Source of the DNA: Mangrovibacterium lignilyticum
GTDB lineage: Bacteria > Bacteroidota > Bacteroidia > Bacteroidales > Prolixibacteraceae
Direction: 5' to 3'
Length of the DNA stretch: 64,000 bases
Assembly (NCBI RefSeq): GCF_010882175.1
Contig: NZ_WKLH01000007.1
Location: 1 to 64,000, forward strand
Made by a program: the position numbers and the translations under genes. The notes below the pieces were generated by a model that was given only the letters and a program-made list of their open reading frames with translations, had not been told where the DNA came from and searched no databases. This document shows positions 55,764 to 64,000 of this stretch, piece after piece; position 1 is the first letter of the stretch, and each line of letters starts with the position of its first letter.

Positions 55764-57146
55764 ATGACGGCTAAAAGATTAAACCTAACAATCTCACTGT
55801 TGATGTTCATTTGTTTTCAAAGTCTTTCGCAGGAAAAACATAAAATGAATATCAACCAACTCTTAAAATTTGCGACCGAAAACAACTACGAACTTCGCGA
55901 AGCAAAGTTTAACCAAATCCAGAGTGAATTGACCATCAAAGAGACCAGAGCAAACGGTCTGCCAAAGATTGATGGTGAAATGGATTACAAAAACTATTTA
56001 AGTCTTCCAACCATGATTCTCCCGGGAGAATTGACCGGTGTTGCCGGAGCTCCCGACATTGAAGCACAGTTTGGAACAAAACACAATCTTGATGCATCCA
56101 TTCAGTATTCACAATTGCTTTTCTCTCTGAAATACATCAACGCTTTAAAAACCACCAAGAAAGTTAACGAAATCAGACAGTTGGAAGTTGATAAGTCTGA
56201 AGAAGAGCTAATTCAGCTACTGTATTCGGAATATTATAACCTGCTTGCCATCTACAAAAATCTCGACATTATCGAAAGTAATATGGAGTCGCTCCAATTA
56301 AACCGTGACAATGTTGCCGCACTTGTAGATGGAGGATTGGCTCTACAAACTGATTTGGATAAGATCGACGTTAATTACGCGAATCTTGAGGCCAGCCGGG
56401 AAAATGTTCTTTCCGGAATTGATATACAAACCAATAACTTAAAATACGTCATCGGCATGGCGCCGGACACCAAACTTGAAGTGGATACAGCTGGTTTTAG
56501 TCAGCAATTCGCCAACGCGCGGTTTATTGACAAATACAACGGTGATTCATTGGATATAAACAATTTGATTGAAGTCTCTATCTTGAATAAAAACCTGGAA
56601 TTGAACGAGTCGCAAATTAAGTTGGCAAAATCAGAACCAACACCGACTGTTGCATTCTATGGCAGCTATATGTACCAAGCTCAGCGAGACGAGTTCAACT
56701 TGTTCAACCCGGATGAAAGCTGGTTTAAAGTAAATCTGATTGGGGTCAAAGCGACGATCCCGATTTTTGCAGGACTCGGAAACCGAGCCAAAATCAGCAA
56801 TGCTAAAATTGACCGGGAAATTACCTTGGATAGGCTTGCTAAAGCCAAACAAGGCTTGAGCCTTCAGTATCAAAATGCCATGATGACCTACCGCACCAGC
56901 ATGAAGAACTGCCGTATACAAAGCGATAACGTTGAACTTTCTGCAAGAGTCAAAAAACAAGAAGAAATAAAGTATAAAGAAGGAATAGGAACACTTACAG
57001 ACTACCTGATCTCTGAAAGCGATTACCGCAATGCTCAAATCAATTTTGTACAAAACTTCCTGAACATGAAGAAAGCGGAAATTGATCTTCTCAAAGCAAA
57101 AGGACTTCTAAAATCATTCGCGGGCTTAAATCAATTACCTGAATAA
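55764..57146 (+). CDS. TolC-family outer-membrane efflux protein
   Basis: Outer-membrane channel of a tripartite pump. Signal peptide to ~22 (FQSLSQ). Two repeats of long coiled helices (residues ~30-240 and ~250-450), with Gln/Asn/Leu-rich heptads and the usual KYKEGIGTLTDYLISE near the C-terminus. 460 residues, full length. First gene of a three-gene efflux run with the adaptor and RND transporter. Confidence 0.94.
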   Translation: MTAKRLNLTISLLMFICFQSLSQEKHKMNINQLLKFATENNYELREAKFNQIQSELTIKETRANGLPKIDGEMDYKNYLSLPTMILPGELTGVAGAPDIEAQFGTKHNLDASIQYSQLLFSLKYINALKTTKKVNEIRQLEVDKSEEELIQLLYSEYYNLLAIYKNLDIIESNMESLQLNRDNVAALVDGGLALQTDLDKIDVNYANLEASRENVLSGIDIQTNNLKYVIGMAPDTKLEVDTAGFSQQFANARFIDKYNGDSLDINNLIEVSILNKNLELNESQIKLAKSEPTPTVAFYGSYMYQAQRDEFNLFNPDESWFKVNLIGVKATIPIFAGLGNRAKISNAKIDREITLDRLAKAKQGLSLQYQNAMMTYRTSMKNCRIQSDNVELSARVKKQEEIKYKEGIGTLTDYLISESDYRNAQINFVQNFLNMKKAEIDLLKAKGLLKSFAGLNQLPE

Positions 57147-57208
57147 AAACACACAAGGGATAAGAGCCATATTCATCAAGTATTACATCAGAATTAAAAC
57201 AACATAAA

Positions 57209-58276
57209 ATGAAAAATATAATTAAAAAAACGCTTTACACACTTGCTACCGTTTTGGTATGCGTTTTAATATTTTTTCAACTTCAGTCCAACAAAGCTGA
57301 AACAGCTAAAATAACCGAGTTTGCTACACAAACAGGAAATTTCTACCCTGTAAAAGCAATGATAGTTAAGGCAGGAACTTTAGAAACCGACATGGAAACG
57401 ACTGGATTTATACAGTCGGAAACGGACCTGGATGTTCTCGCTGAAACACAGGGAACAATTAAAGAAGTCTATAAAGAAAAGGGCGATTACGTTATAAAAG
57501 GAGACATTATTGCCAAAGTTGACGATGAATTGTTGGCAGCACAGCTGTCTGCTAGTAAAGCTACCTATGAGCAGTTGAAAAAAGAGGTTGACCGCTTTAC
57601 AAAACTTCATAAGCAGAATGCGGTGACAAGTCAGAATCTGGAAGAAGTTAAGCTAAACTTTGAATCTGCAGAAGCCAACTATATTTCGGCTAAAAGACAA
57701 TTTGATGACACCCGGATAAAAGCCCCAGTAAGCGGATTCATCGAAAATGACTTCATTGAAGAAGGGCAATACATTTCACGGAACGGTAAGGTTTGCAACA
57801 TTATCGATTCGAAAAAACTAAAGCTGAAAGTTTCGGTAGCTGAACGCGATTACCAGCATATCAAAATCGGACAGAAAGTTAGAATCAGTACACCTGTTTA
57901 TTCGGATACTGAGTTCGACGGTAGCATTGCTTATATCGGAAAAAAAGCTGGTTTTGGAAATACTTTTGACGCTGACATTAAGGTGATTGGCGACCAGCAG
58001 AATCTGCTAAAAGCAGGCATGTTTGTTACGGCTAACATTGCGCTGGAAAATGACAGCCAGGGTATTTATGTTCCCAGAAAAGCGATCAACGGATCACTAA
58101 AAGATGCATCTGTTTATATCATCGAAAATGGAGTTGCGGTTTCCAGGAACGTAAAGATCGGAGGTGGAGTTGATAACCTGGTGGAAGTTACTGATGGATT
58201 GGTCCCTGGAGAAACACTTGTGACGGAAGGAAACTACAGCATTTTTAACGGTGCTAAAGTTAAAATTTTGGACTAA
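57209..58276 (+). CDS. RND membrane-fusion (adaptor) protein
   Basis: HlyD/AcrA-type periplasmic adaptor, 355 aa, with an N-terminal membrane anchor (~9-25). Barrel-sandwich lipoyl half-motifs lie at ~75-110 (GTIKEVYKEKGDYVIKGDII) and ~160-185 (RIKAPVSGFIENDFIEEGQYI), flanking an alpha-hairpin. Beta-barrel at ~200-270, membrane-proximal domain to the end. Spaced 62 bases from TolC and 39 from the RND gene. Confidence 0.94.
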   Translation: MKNIIKKTLYTLATVLVCVLIFFQLQSNKAETAKITEFATQTGNFYPVKAMIVKAGTLETDMETTGFIQSETDLDVLAETQGTIKEVYKEKGDYVIKGDIIAKVDDELLAAQLSASKATYEQLKKEVDRFTKLHKQNAVTSQNLEEVKLNFESAEANYISAKRQFDDTRIKAPVSGFIENDFIEEGQYISRNGKVCNIIDSKKLKLKVSVAERDYQHIKIGQKVRISTPVYSDTEFDGSIAYIGKKAGFGNTFDADIKVIGDQQNLLKAGMFVTANIALENDSQGIYVPRKAINGSLKDASVYIIENGVAVSRNVKIGGGVDNLVEVTDGLVPGETLVTEGNYSIFNGAKVKILD

Positions 58277-58315
58277 TCCCCGATACACTTCGGATCAAAT
58301 CAAAATAAAGAACAG

Positions 58316-61300
58316 ATGAAACTCGTAAGCTTATCCATAAAAAGAAGCACAGTCCCAATTGTGTTATTCACAATTTTGATTCTTTTGGGCTTGTTCTCAG
58401 CCACAAAAATAAAATATGCCTTGATGCCTGAAATCACGACTGCAACGGTTGTTGTTTCTACGGTTTACCCGGGTGCAGGGCCAAATGAAGTTCAGCAATC
58501 AGTCACCATCCCAATAGAAGATGCTGTGGCATCACTGAGTGGAATTGAAGAAATTGAATCAAGCTCAATTGAAAACCTTTCGATCGTAACGCTATCCTTG
58601 GCATTGGATGCCAATGTAGATGTAGCTGTTCAGGAAGCAACACAAAAAATCAATAGTATAGTTGCTGACCTGCCCAAAGAAATTCGGACACCATCGATTG
58701 AGAAATTTGATTTAAGTGCCCTGCCCATCTTTGTTGCAGGGGTACAATCGGATCTTTCAGAGACGGAATTTTTCGATTTCGTAGATAACCGGATAAAACC
58801 AGAACTAGCCAGTATCCCCGGCGTTTCTAGGGTAGAACTGTCAGGAGGTTTGGAACGGGAAATTAAAATCATGCTAGATCCTAAGAAATTAGAGGCAAAC
58901 AAACTCAATTTGCTTGAGGTTTCGATGATGATTGAATATGCTAACATGGAACTTCCGACCGGAAAGTTGAAGACCAACACTAACGAGATGACAATTCGTT
59001 TGTCCGGGAAAATAAGAACAATCAAAGAATTAAAAGACATCATTGTCGGTGGATCAAAAAATGGAGCTGTAGTTAAATTAGCAGACATTGCCGATATCTA
59101 CGATGGAATCGCTGATCCCGAGAAAATTACACGGATTGACGGAGCTGAGACAATCGGTATTGAAATCAGTAAGCAGAAAGATGCCAACTCGGTTGAAGTT
59201 GCCAAACTTGTTCGGGCAAAGTTTGCAGAGCTTGAAGCGACCTATCAAAAAGACAATCTGAAGTTTTCAACAGCCGACGATCAATCTCGCTTTACAATTG
59301 CTGCAGCAGATGCTGTAATGCACGACTTGGTACTGGCCATTATCCTGGTGTCGCTCATCATGCTGGTCTTTCTACATAGCATGCGTAACTCAATCTTTGT
59401 ATTGGTCGCCATTCCAACTTCTTTGGTTTCCACTTTTACAGCCATGTACTTGTTTGGGTTCTCCTTCGACTTAATTAGTTTAACATCACTCTCACTTGTC
59501 GTCGGCTCGCTGGTTGATGACGCCATTGTTGTCATTGAAAACATCTACCGACATATGGAGATGGGGAAAAACCGGATTCAGGCTTCTTATTTTGCGGTCA
59601 AAGAACTCGGCATGACTGTTACCGCTATTACGCTGGTATTGGTTGCCGTATTCCTGCCGATCGCCTTTGTTACCGGAATTGTTGGAGATATCCTTCGTGA
59701 ATATGCTGTTACAATCGTAGTATCCATGCTATTGAGTTTGCTGGTTTCTTTCACACTGGTTCCTTGGATGACTTCAAAATGGGCCAAATTAGCGACTCCA
59801 AAAGAAAACTTTTTGGGGAAGCTACTGGGAATTTTTGAACGTGGAATAGATAAGTTTAATGCTGTTATTCACGGAGCCATGCTTTGGGCTCTGAAACACA
59901 AACTGATTACAATTATTGGTTCAACTATTTTGTTTTTCGGGTCATTCATGCTGTTTCCTGCTGGTTATATCGGCGCTGAATTTGCCTCATCCGGCGACAG
60001 GGGCTCATTTATATTGAGACTTGAGTTCCCACATGATATAAGCCTTGCTGAGAACAATAGTACCACACGAAAAGTAGAAGAGTTTTTAATGAATCAACCC
60101 GAAGTTGATATGGTTTATACGACGGTTGGTAAAAAATCAGGAATCATTTCGACTTCTGCCACTCCCTATTACAGTGAAATAAGTGTGAATATGGTACCCT
60201 TGGATCAACGAAATATCTCGACCAATATTTTTTCCAGAAAAATTCGTTCACAATTGGAAGAAAGGATTATTGGCGCAAAGATAAAAGCTGTTGCTGTTAA
60301 CCTGATGGGGAGCGAAGATGTTCCATTAAAATACTATATCGTTGGGCATGATATTGATAGTGTAATGTCCTATTCGCATAATGTTCTCAAAACATTAAAG
60401 TCCATTAACGGGACGGTAGAAACGGAACTAAGTGTTGACTTGGCCAACCCCGAATATAACATTGTGGTAGACCGCGATAAGATGACTAAGCTTGGTCTGA
60501 ACCTGGCAACTGTCGGTGGAATTCTGAGAACATCATTCGCGGGAAATACCGACAACAAATTCCGCGATGGCGAACAGGAATATGATATTAACATCCAGCT
60601 TAACGAAGCGGACCGTAGAAACAAAAGCGATCTGGAAAACATCGCTTTTGTTTCCATGAGCACGGGAGAATTAATAAAACTATCTCAGTTTGCGGATATT
60701 GCAGAAAGTACCGGACCTTCAAAATTAGAACGATATAATCGTTCTCCGTCTGTCCAATTAACCAGTCAGATTTTTGGGGTATCTCAAGGTACGGTTCAGT
60801 CTGAATTTACAGATAAACTAAGCCAGATACGCGCACCGGAATCAACAAAGGTGACGACATCAAAACAAACAAAATTGATGGCTGAATCATTTGCCGACCT
60901 GGGCCTGGCCTTTTTAGCAGCTATTATATCGGTATACCTGATTATGGTTGTCCTCTACAACAGCTGGGCTGATCCATTTGTCGTCATGTTTTCCATTCCA
61001 TTGTCAATTACCGGTGCCATTTGGGCCCTGGCATTGGCAAACCTGACCTTAAACATATTCTCGATTTTGGGGATGGTTATGCTCGTTGGCCTGGTGGCAA
61101 AGAATGCGATTCTAATTGTCGACTTTGCTAATGAGCTAATGAGTCAGGGGAAGGAACTGGTCTCTGCCATTTCTGAGGCAGTGGAGCTACGGTTCAGACC
61201 AATCCTAATGACCAACGTTTCGATGATTATTGGGTTGATTCCACTGGCTTTTTCTCAGAGTGAGGGTGCAGAATGGAAAAACGGCATCGGCTGGACATTG

Positions 61301-61438
61301 ATTGGTGGACTGACCGTTTCAATGGTACTGTCAATGATTATTGTTCCTGTAGTTTTCTATATCGTAAAAAGACTTCAGCTAAAGATGGGAGTTTTAGATA
61401 AACAGGAAATTCAATTTGAAGATTACAATCTAAGTTAG
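58316..61438 (+). CDS. RND-family efflux transporter
   Basis: Inner-membrane proton-driven drug/hydrophobe exporter, 1040 aa. TM1 at ~12-30, large periplasmic loop, TM2-TM7 from ~335, a second loop (~555-860) and the last TM cluster at ~870-1020. Proton-relay pair Asp401-Asp402 sits in VGSLVDDAIVVIEN. Hydrophobic-efflux (HAE1/AcrB-like) type rather than heavy-metal type as far as motifs show. Substrate unknown; the shared promoter block with the SDR genes hints at an SDR-related compound. Confidence 0.95.
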   Translation: MKLVSLSIKRSTVPIVLFTILILLGLFSATKIKYALMPEITTATVVVSTVYPGAGPNEVQQSVTIPIEDAVASLSGIEEIESSSIENLSIVTLSLALDANVDVAVQEATQKINSIVADLPKEIRTPSIEKFDLSALPIFVAGVQSDLSETEFFDFVDNRIKPELASIPGVSRVELSGGLEREIKIMLDPKKLEANKLNLLEVSMMIEYANMELPTGKLKTNTNEMTIRLSGKIRTIKELKDIIVGGSKNGAVVKLADIADIYDGIADPEKITRIDGAETIGIEISKQKDANSVEVAKLVRAKFAELEATYQKDNLKFSTADDQSRFTIAAADAVMHDLVLAIILVSLIMLVFLHSMRNSIFVLVAIPTSLVSTFTAMYLFGFSFDLISLTSLSLVVGSLVDDAIVVIENIYRHMEMGKNRIQASYFAVKELGMTVTAITLVLVAVFLPIAFVTGIVGDILREYAVTIVVSMLLSLLVSFTLVPWMTSKWAKLATPKENFLGKLLGIFERGIDKFNAVIHGAMLWALKHKLITIIGSTILFFGSFMLFPAGYIGAEFASSGDRGSFILRLEFPHDISLAENNSTTRKVEEFLMNQPEVDMVYTTVGKKSGIISTSATPYYSEISVNMVPLDQRNISTNIFSRKIRSQLEERIIGAKIKAVAVNLMGSEDVPLKYYIVGHDIDSVMSYSHNVLKTLKSINGTVETELSVDLANPEYNIVVDRDKMTKLGLNLATVGGILRTSFAGNTDNKFRDGEQEYDINIQLNEADRRNKSDLENIAFVSMSTGELIKLSQFADIAESTGPSKLERYNRSPSVQLTSQIFGVSQGTVQSEFTDKLSQIRAPESTKVTTSKQTKLMAESFADLGLAFLAAIISVYLIMVVLYNSWADPFVVMFSIPLSITGAIWALALANLTLNIFSILGMVMLVGLVAKNAILIVDFANELMSQGKELVSAISEAVELRFRPILMTNVSMIIGLIPLAFSQSEGAEWKNGIGWTLIGGLTVSMVLSMIIVPVVFYIVKRLQLKMGVLDKQEIQFEDYNLS

Positions 61439-61528
61439 ATTATTGAAAATGGCCTTTTGTTTACACAGCTATACTTTCTGGACGCAGAATTTATAGCTGT
61501 TATTCACTTCATAAAATATCGAATACTC

Positions 61529-62551
61529 GTGAGTAAACTGTTTTTGAATATATTTTTTTGGGGCTCAATGTTCGTTTTATCAATGTTACATATAGATGTG
61601 ACCGCACAATCAACTTCACCAAGTAAAAATGATCGTGAAGCAATGGAACGAGCTTATTGGGAAAACATGACATTGAAAAACCCGTCTTTGCGATCTGTCC
61701 TGGTGAGTTCAGAGTTCATCCCGCATCACCGAATCAATTCTAAGTTAAATGGATCACCTTATTTCACGGGAGATGCTGATCTGTTAAGAAACTCAGTTCA
61801 AATGAGGTTCCCGGTGTTTAAATGGAATAACAAATCGATTGATTTAACCGGAAGTGCATTGAATCAAAGAACAGTTTTGACGGAAGTTGAGAGTTTCTAT
61901 CCCGGGAATATTGATTTTGAACACAAGGTGAGCCAAACTAGTTTAGGGATTGTCGCTGGCTTTACAATGAGATCTAAGCTATTTAAAAAGCGGATAATTT
62001 ATCGGATAAATTTTAGTAGTCTTTTTGATTCCGATTTTTCACAATCACAACACTCTCTTATCGGAGTTGGGCTTATAAGCCTCAAGAGCAATGCCTATAC
62101 AAGTCTATCTGTTGGTTTAGCGATAATTGCTAGTCCAACCGTCAAAATACCGGTATTTGGGTTGGTGAGTTACGAGCATACTTTCGCTACTCTAGGACTT
62201 GACCTTTCTGCTAATCTTCCCTATCGATTGAGTTTGCGGAAAGAATTGACAGCCAGAAGTGCTCTGTCGTTTGTCAATGAACTGGGAGGGCCGATGTTTT
62301 TCTATCAAACTACGGGGGGGTATACCGTAAATCAAGCTCGTTTAAATATGACAGAATTGCGAATAGGATTACTTTGGGAAAGAAGACTTGGCAGAATATT
62401 GGTCTGTGGAGCTTCCTTTGGTTGTGTTAACACATTTAAATCAGAAATTCACAATGTCGTTGCTTTTAGAGATTTGGGAACAGTATTGAAAAATGAGGCT
62501 GCATTTGACTATTATTTCGGTTTGAATTTTTCAGTGTTGTCTTTTCGCTGA
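61529..62551 (+). CDS. Predicted outer-membrane beta-barrel protein (DUF6268-like)
   Basis: 340-residue exported protein. I chose GTG 61529 because it gives a full signal peptide ending DVTAQ; the open frame extends to TTG 61457, and ATG 61568 would truncate the signal. The mature part alternates Ser/Gly/aromatic strands (SLRSVLVSSEFIPHH, LIGVGLISL, YEHTFATLGLDLSANLPY) and ends FSVLSFR, fitting a barrel. No catalytic motif. Family name is from memory and uncertain. It follows the RND gene by 90 bases and may be co-transcribed. Confidence 0.7.
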   Translation: MSKLFLNIFFWGSMFVLSMLHIDVTAQSTSPSKNDREAMERAYWENMTLKNPSLRSVLVSSEFIPHHRINSKLNGSPYFTGDADLLRNSVQMRFPVFKWNNKSIDLTGSALNQRTVLTEVESFYPGNIDFEHKVSQTSLGIVAGFTMRSKLFKKRIIYRINFSSLFDSDFSQSQHSLIGVGLISLKSNAYTSLSVGLAIIASPTVKIPVFGLVSYEHTFATLGLDLSANLPYRLSLRKELTARSALSFVNELGGPMFFYQTTGGYTVNQARLNMTELRIGLLWERRLGRILVCGASFGCVNTFKSEIHNVVAFRDLGTVLKNEAAFDYYFGLNFSVLSFR

Positions 62552-62597
62552 TTTTTATTTCGGATTGAATGTGATGTGTTTAGGTGCGATTGTGGGT

Positions 62598-62924
62598 TTA
62601 TTCCTCAAAACCATCAATCGATTTTTCAAAAAGGATACCTCCTTTAAACATTCCCTTTAAGACGGGATGAATTTCTCGACCAAGTCTTGTCAAACTATAT
62701 TCAACTCGTGGTGGAACTTCAGGAAAAACAGTTCTATTAATTATTCCGTCTGTTTCTAATTCTTTCAATTGTTTAGTCAGCATGCGTTCGCTAATGTCAG
62801 GCAATAATTTAACTAACTCACTATATCTCTTATCTCCTTGATAAAGGTGCAAAATGATCGTTCCTTTTCGTTTTCCTTTGACGACATTTATAAATGTATC
62901 AATCGGGCAATAACTTTTTTTCAT
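62598..62924 (-). CDS. HxlR-type transcriptional regulator with N-terminal Cys
   Basis: A 108-residue winged-HTH protein of the HxlR/DUF24 family: GTIILHLYQGDKRYSELVK, PDISERMLTKQLKELE and PRVEYSLTRLGREI. Cys6 (KKSYCPID) matches the conserved N-terminal Cys that senses quinones, diamide or hypochlorite in YodB, HypR and QorR. Divergent from a quinone-oxidoreductase-like gene, a layout also known for QorR. Probably represses that gene and itself until Cys6 is oxidised or alkylated. Confidence 0.92.
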   Translation of the reverse strand: MKKSYCPIDTFINVVKGKRKGTIILHLYQGDKRYSELVKLLPDISERMLTKQLKELETDGIINRTVFPEVPPRVEYSLTRLGREIHPVLKGMFKGGILFEKSIDGFEE

Positions 62925-62960
62925 TTTTTTTCTTCCCTTAAAGCCTTGTAAATATTAAAA

Positions 62961-62978
62961 ACGGAACTAAATGTTCGT
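62961..62978. promoter_or_regulatory. Candidate HxlR operator in the divergent spacer
   Basis: ACGGAACTAAATGTTCGT is an inverted repeat (ACG-AAC / GTTCGT with one bulged G) in the 137-base spacer between the HxlR and MDR starts. A TTGTAA direct repeat flanks it (62946-62951 and near 62991). Near 63025 GATGTTTG loosely resembles the Bacteroidota -7 element and could be the MDR promoter. Confidence 0.4.
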
Positions 62979-63061
62979 ATCGTAATATTTTGTAAGTTGT
63001 TGATATATAATGAATTTATTCTGATGTTTGTACAAAAGTAATTAAAAATAGGAGACAGAAG

Positions 63062-64000
63062 ATGAAACAGAACAATTCTACTTTCAGAGCATTTCGCGTT
63101 GAAGAAAAAAATGGAAGCTACATTGGGGCAGTCAAAGAAATTCAATTTAGCCCATTACAGCAGGATGAAATACTGGTTAAAGTACACTACAGTTCATTAA
63201 ATTATAAAGATGCTTTATCAGCTTCGGGCAATAAAGGAGTAACCCGAAACTATCCCCATACCCCAGGGATTGATGCAGTAGGAGTAATTGAAAGATCGAA
63301 CAGTGAAACACTGAAAGTTGGAGAAAAAGTAATTGTTACCAGTTATGATTTAGGAATGAATACTGACGGTGGATTTGCAGAATATATTCAAGTTCCATCT
63401 GAATGGGCTGTGAGGTTACCAGAAAAATTGACGATGAAAGAAGCAATGATATACGGGACAGCTGGCTTAACCGCGGGAATGTCTGTACTGAGACTAACTG
63501 AATTAATAAAACCGGAAGATGGAAAAATAGTGGTTTCCGGAGCTACAGGAGGAGTTGGTGCCCTTAGCGTATTAATATTAGGTAAATTGGGATATTCTGT
63601 GACTGCAATAACGGGCAAGGAAACTGAACGGGATTATTTGATTAACCTAGGTGCAAAAGAGATAATATTGCGAAGTGAGATCGAAAATTTTGTTAAGAAA
63701 CCACTGTTGAAACCGTTGTTTGCAGGTGCAATAGATACAGTGGGAGGAGTAATTCTTGAAAACATTATTAAGTCAACCGGTTCGATGGGAGTCGTGACTT
63801 GTTGTGGCAATGTTGCATCTCCTAAACTTGATTTAACCGTTTTCCCGTTTATTCTGAGAGGTGTTACACTTATCGGTATTGATTCACAAAACTATCCCAT
63901 GAAATACCGGACTAAAGTGTGGGAAAAGCTTGCTGACAAGTGGAAACCAGAGCAATTGGAAGAAACGTGCTGCGAAATTGGACTTGAAGAAATACAACAC
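63062..64000 (+). CDS. MDR-family quinone oxidoreductase, YhdH/YhfP-like (3' end cut)
   Basis: NADPH-dependent medium-chain reductase without the zinc ligands. The reading frame is open from ATG 63062 to the window end (313 codons), only a few residues short of the usual ~330. Catalytic-domain motifs: SSLNYKDALSASGNKGV, PHTPGIDAVG, SYDLGMNTDGGFAEY. Nucleotide-binding GATGGVGA at ~161-168, then AIDTVGG and GIDSQNYPM, diagnostic of YhdH/YhfP (acryloyl-CoA reductase type). Reduces quinones or enones. Divergent from the HxlR regulator. Confidence 0.93.
   Translation, partial: MKQNNSTFRAFRVEEKNGSYIGAVKEIQFSPLQQDEILVKVHYSSLNYKDALSASGNKGVTRNYPHTPGIDAVGVIERSNSETLKVGEKVIVTSYDLGMNTDGGFAEYIQVPSEWAVRLPEKLTMKEAMIYGTAGLTAGMSVLRLTELIKPEDGKIVVSGATGGVGALSVLILGKLGYSVTAITGKETERDYLINLGAKEIILRSEIENFVKKPLLKPLFAGAIDTVGGVILENIIKSTGSMGVVTCCGNVASPKLDLTVFPFILRGVTLIGIDSQNYPMKYRTKVWEKLADKWKPEQLEETCCEIGLEEIQH

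Noticed and set aside
21668-62328. G7 tracts inside coding genes (near 21668, 22942 and 62321) as phase-variation switches
   Set aside because: About as many as chance allows over 64 kb, all in intact frames, and not at gene starts.
1-64000. CRISPR arrays, tRNA or rRNA genes, insertion sequences with terminal repeats
   Set aside because: I saw no regularly spaced repeats, no tRNA-like cloverleaf with CCA-end context, and no intact transposase on either strand. This was read by eye, so a short tRNA could be missed.

Overview
This window comes from a Bacteroidota chromosome, most like the Bacteroidales/Marinilabiliales (an inference from gene content). The evidence is SusC/SusD pairs, an N-terminal STN domain on both SusC receptors, two ECF sigma/FecR pairs, a hybrid two-component system (HTCS), many Cys-lipoproteins, and no obvious Shine-Dalgarno sequences. 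The left ~1.5 kb is sparse, holding a short edge ORF, a 760-base stretch without a gene, and one small unknown gene. The rest is mostly glycan or glycoside utilisation.

Layout. (1) 1.5-13.3 kb: an HTCS on the minus strand faces a TonB-receptor-like barrel, an S1 sulfatase, a GH3 enzyme and an ankyrin lipoprotein. There is no SusD here. (2) 13.3-14.2 kb: a gene-poor gap with one very strong terminator. (3) 14.2-26.4 kb: a complete ECF sigma/FecR/SusC/SusD unit, a surface lipoprotein with three 100-residue tandem repeats, a GH3 enzyme and a GH39-like clan GH-A enzyme. (4) 26.5-53.4 kb: a second ECF sigma/FecR/SusC/SusD unit, a hairpin, then eleven same-strand genes. These encode two paralogous proteins resembling (alpha/alpha)6 glycosidases, a GH2 with an inserted LamG domain, GH43, a compact GH78-like rhamnosidase, two acetyl-esterase-like alpha/beta hydrolases, a LamG protein, two type-B carboxylesterases and a BglX-type GH3. 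(5) 53.5-62.6 kb: two SDR oxidoreductases, a TolC/MFP/RND efflux operon and a barrel protein. The SDR and efflux units share a duplicated promoter-like block. (6) 62.6-64 kb: a HxlR regulator divergent from a YhdH-type quinone oxidoreductase that runs off the window.

How it may work. FecR/ECF trans-envelope signalling through each STN-SusC would switch on its own import pair and enzymes. The enzymes are exo-acting glycosidases (rhamnose, galactose, arabinose/xylose, glucose types) plus several esterases. No polysaccharide lyase and no clear endo-enzyme was recognised. This suits an acyl-decorated oligosaccharide, or a small glycoside whose aglycone might be handled by the SDRs and exported by the pump. 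That last link is a hypothesis. The least described parts are the six-hairpin-like pair, the 100-residue repeat protein and the duplicated promoter block.
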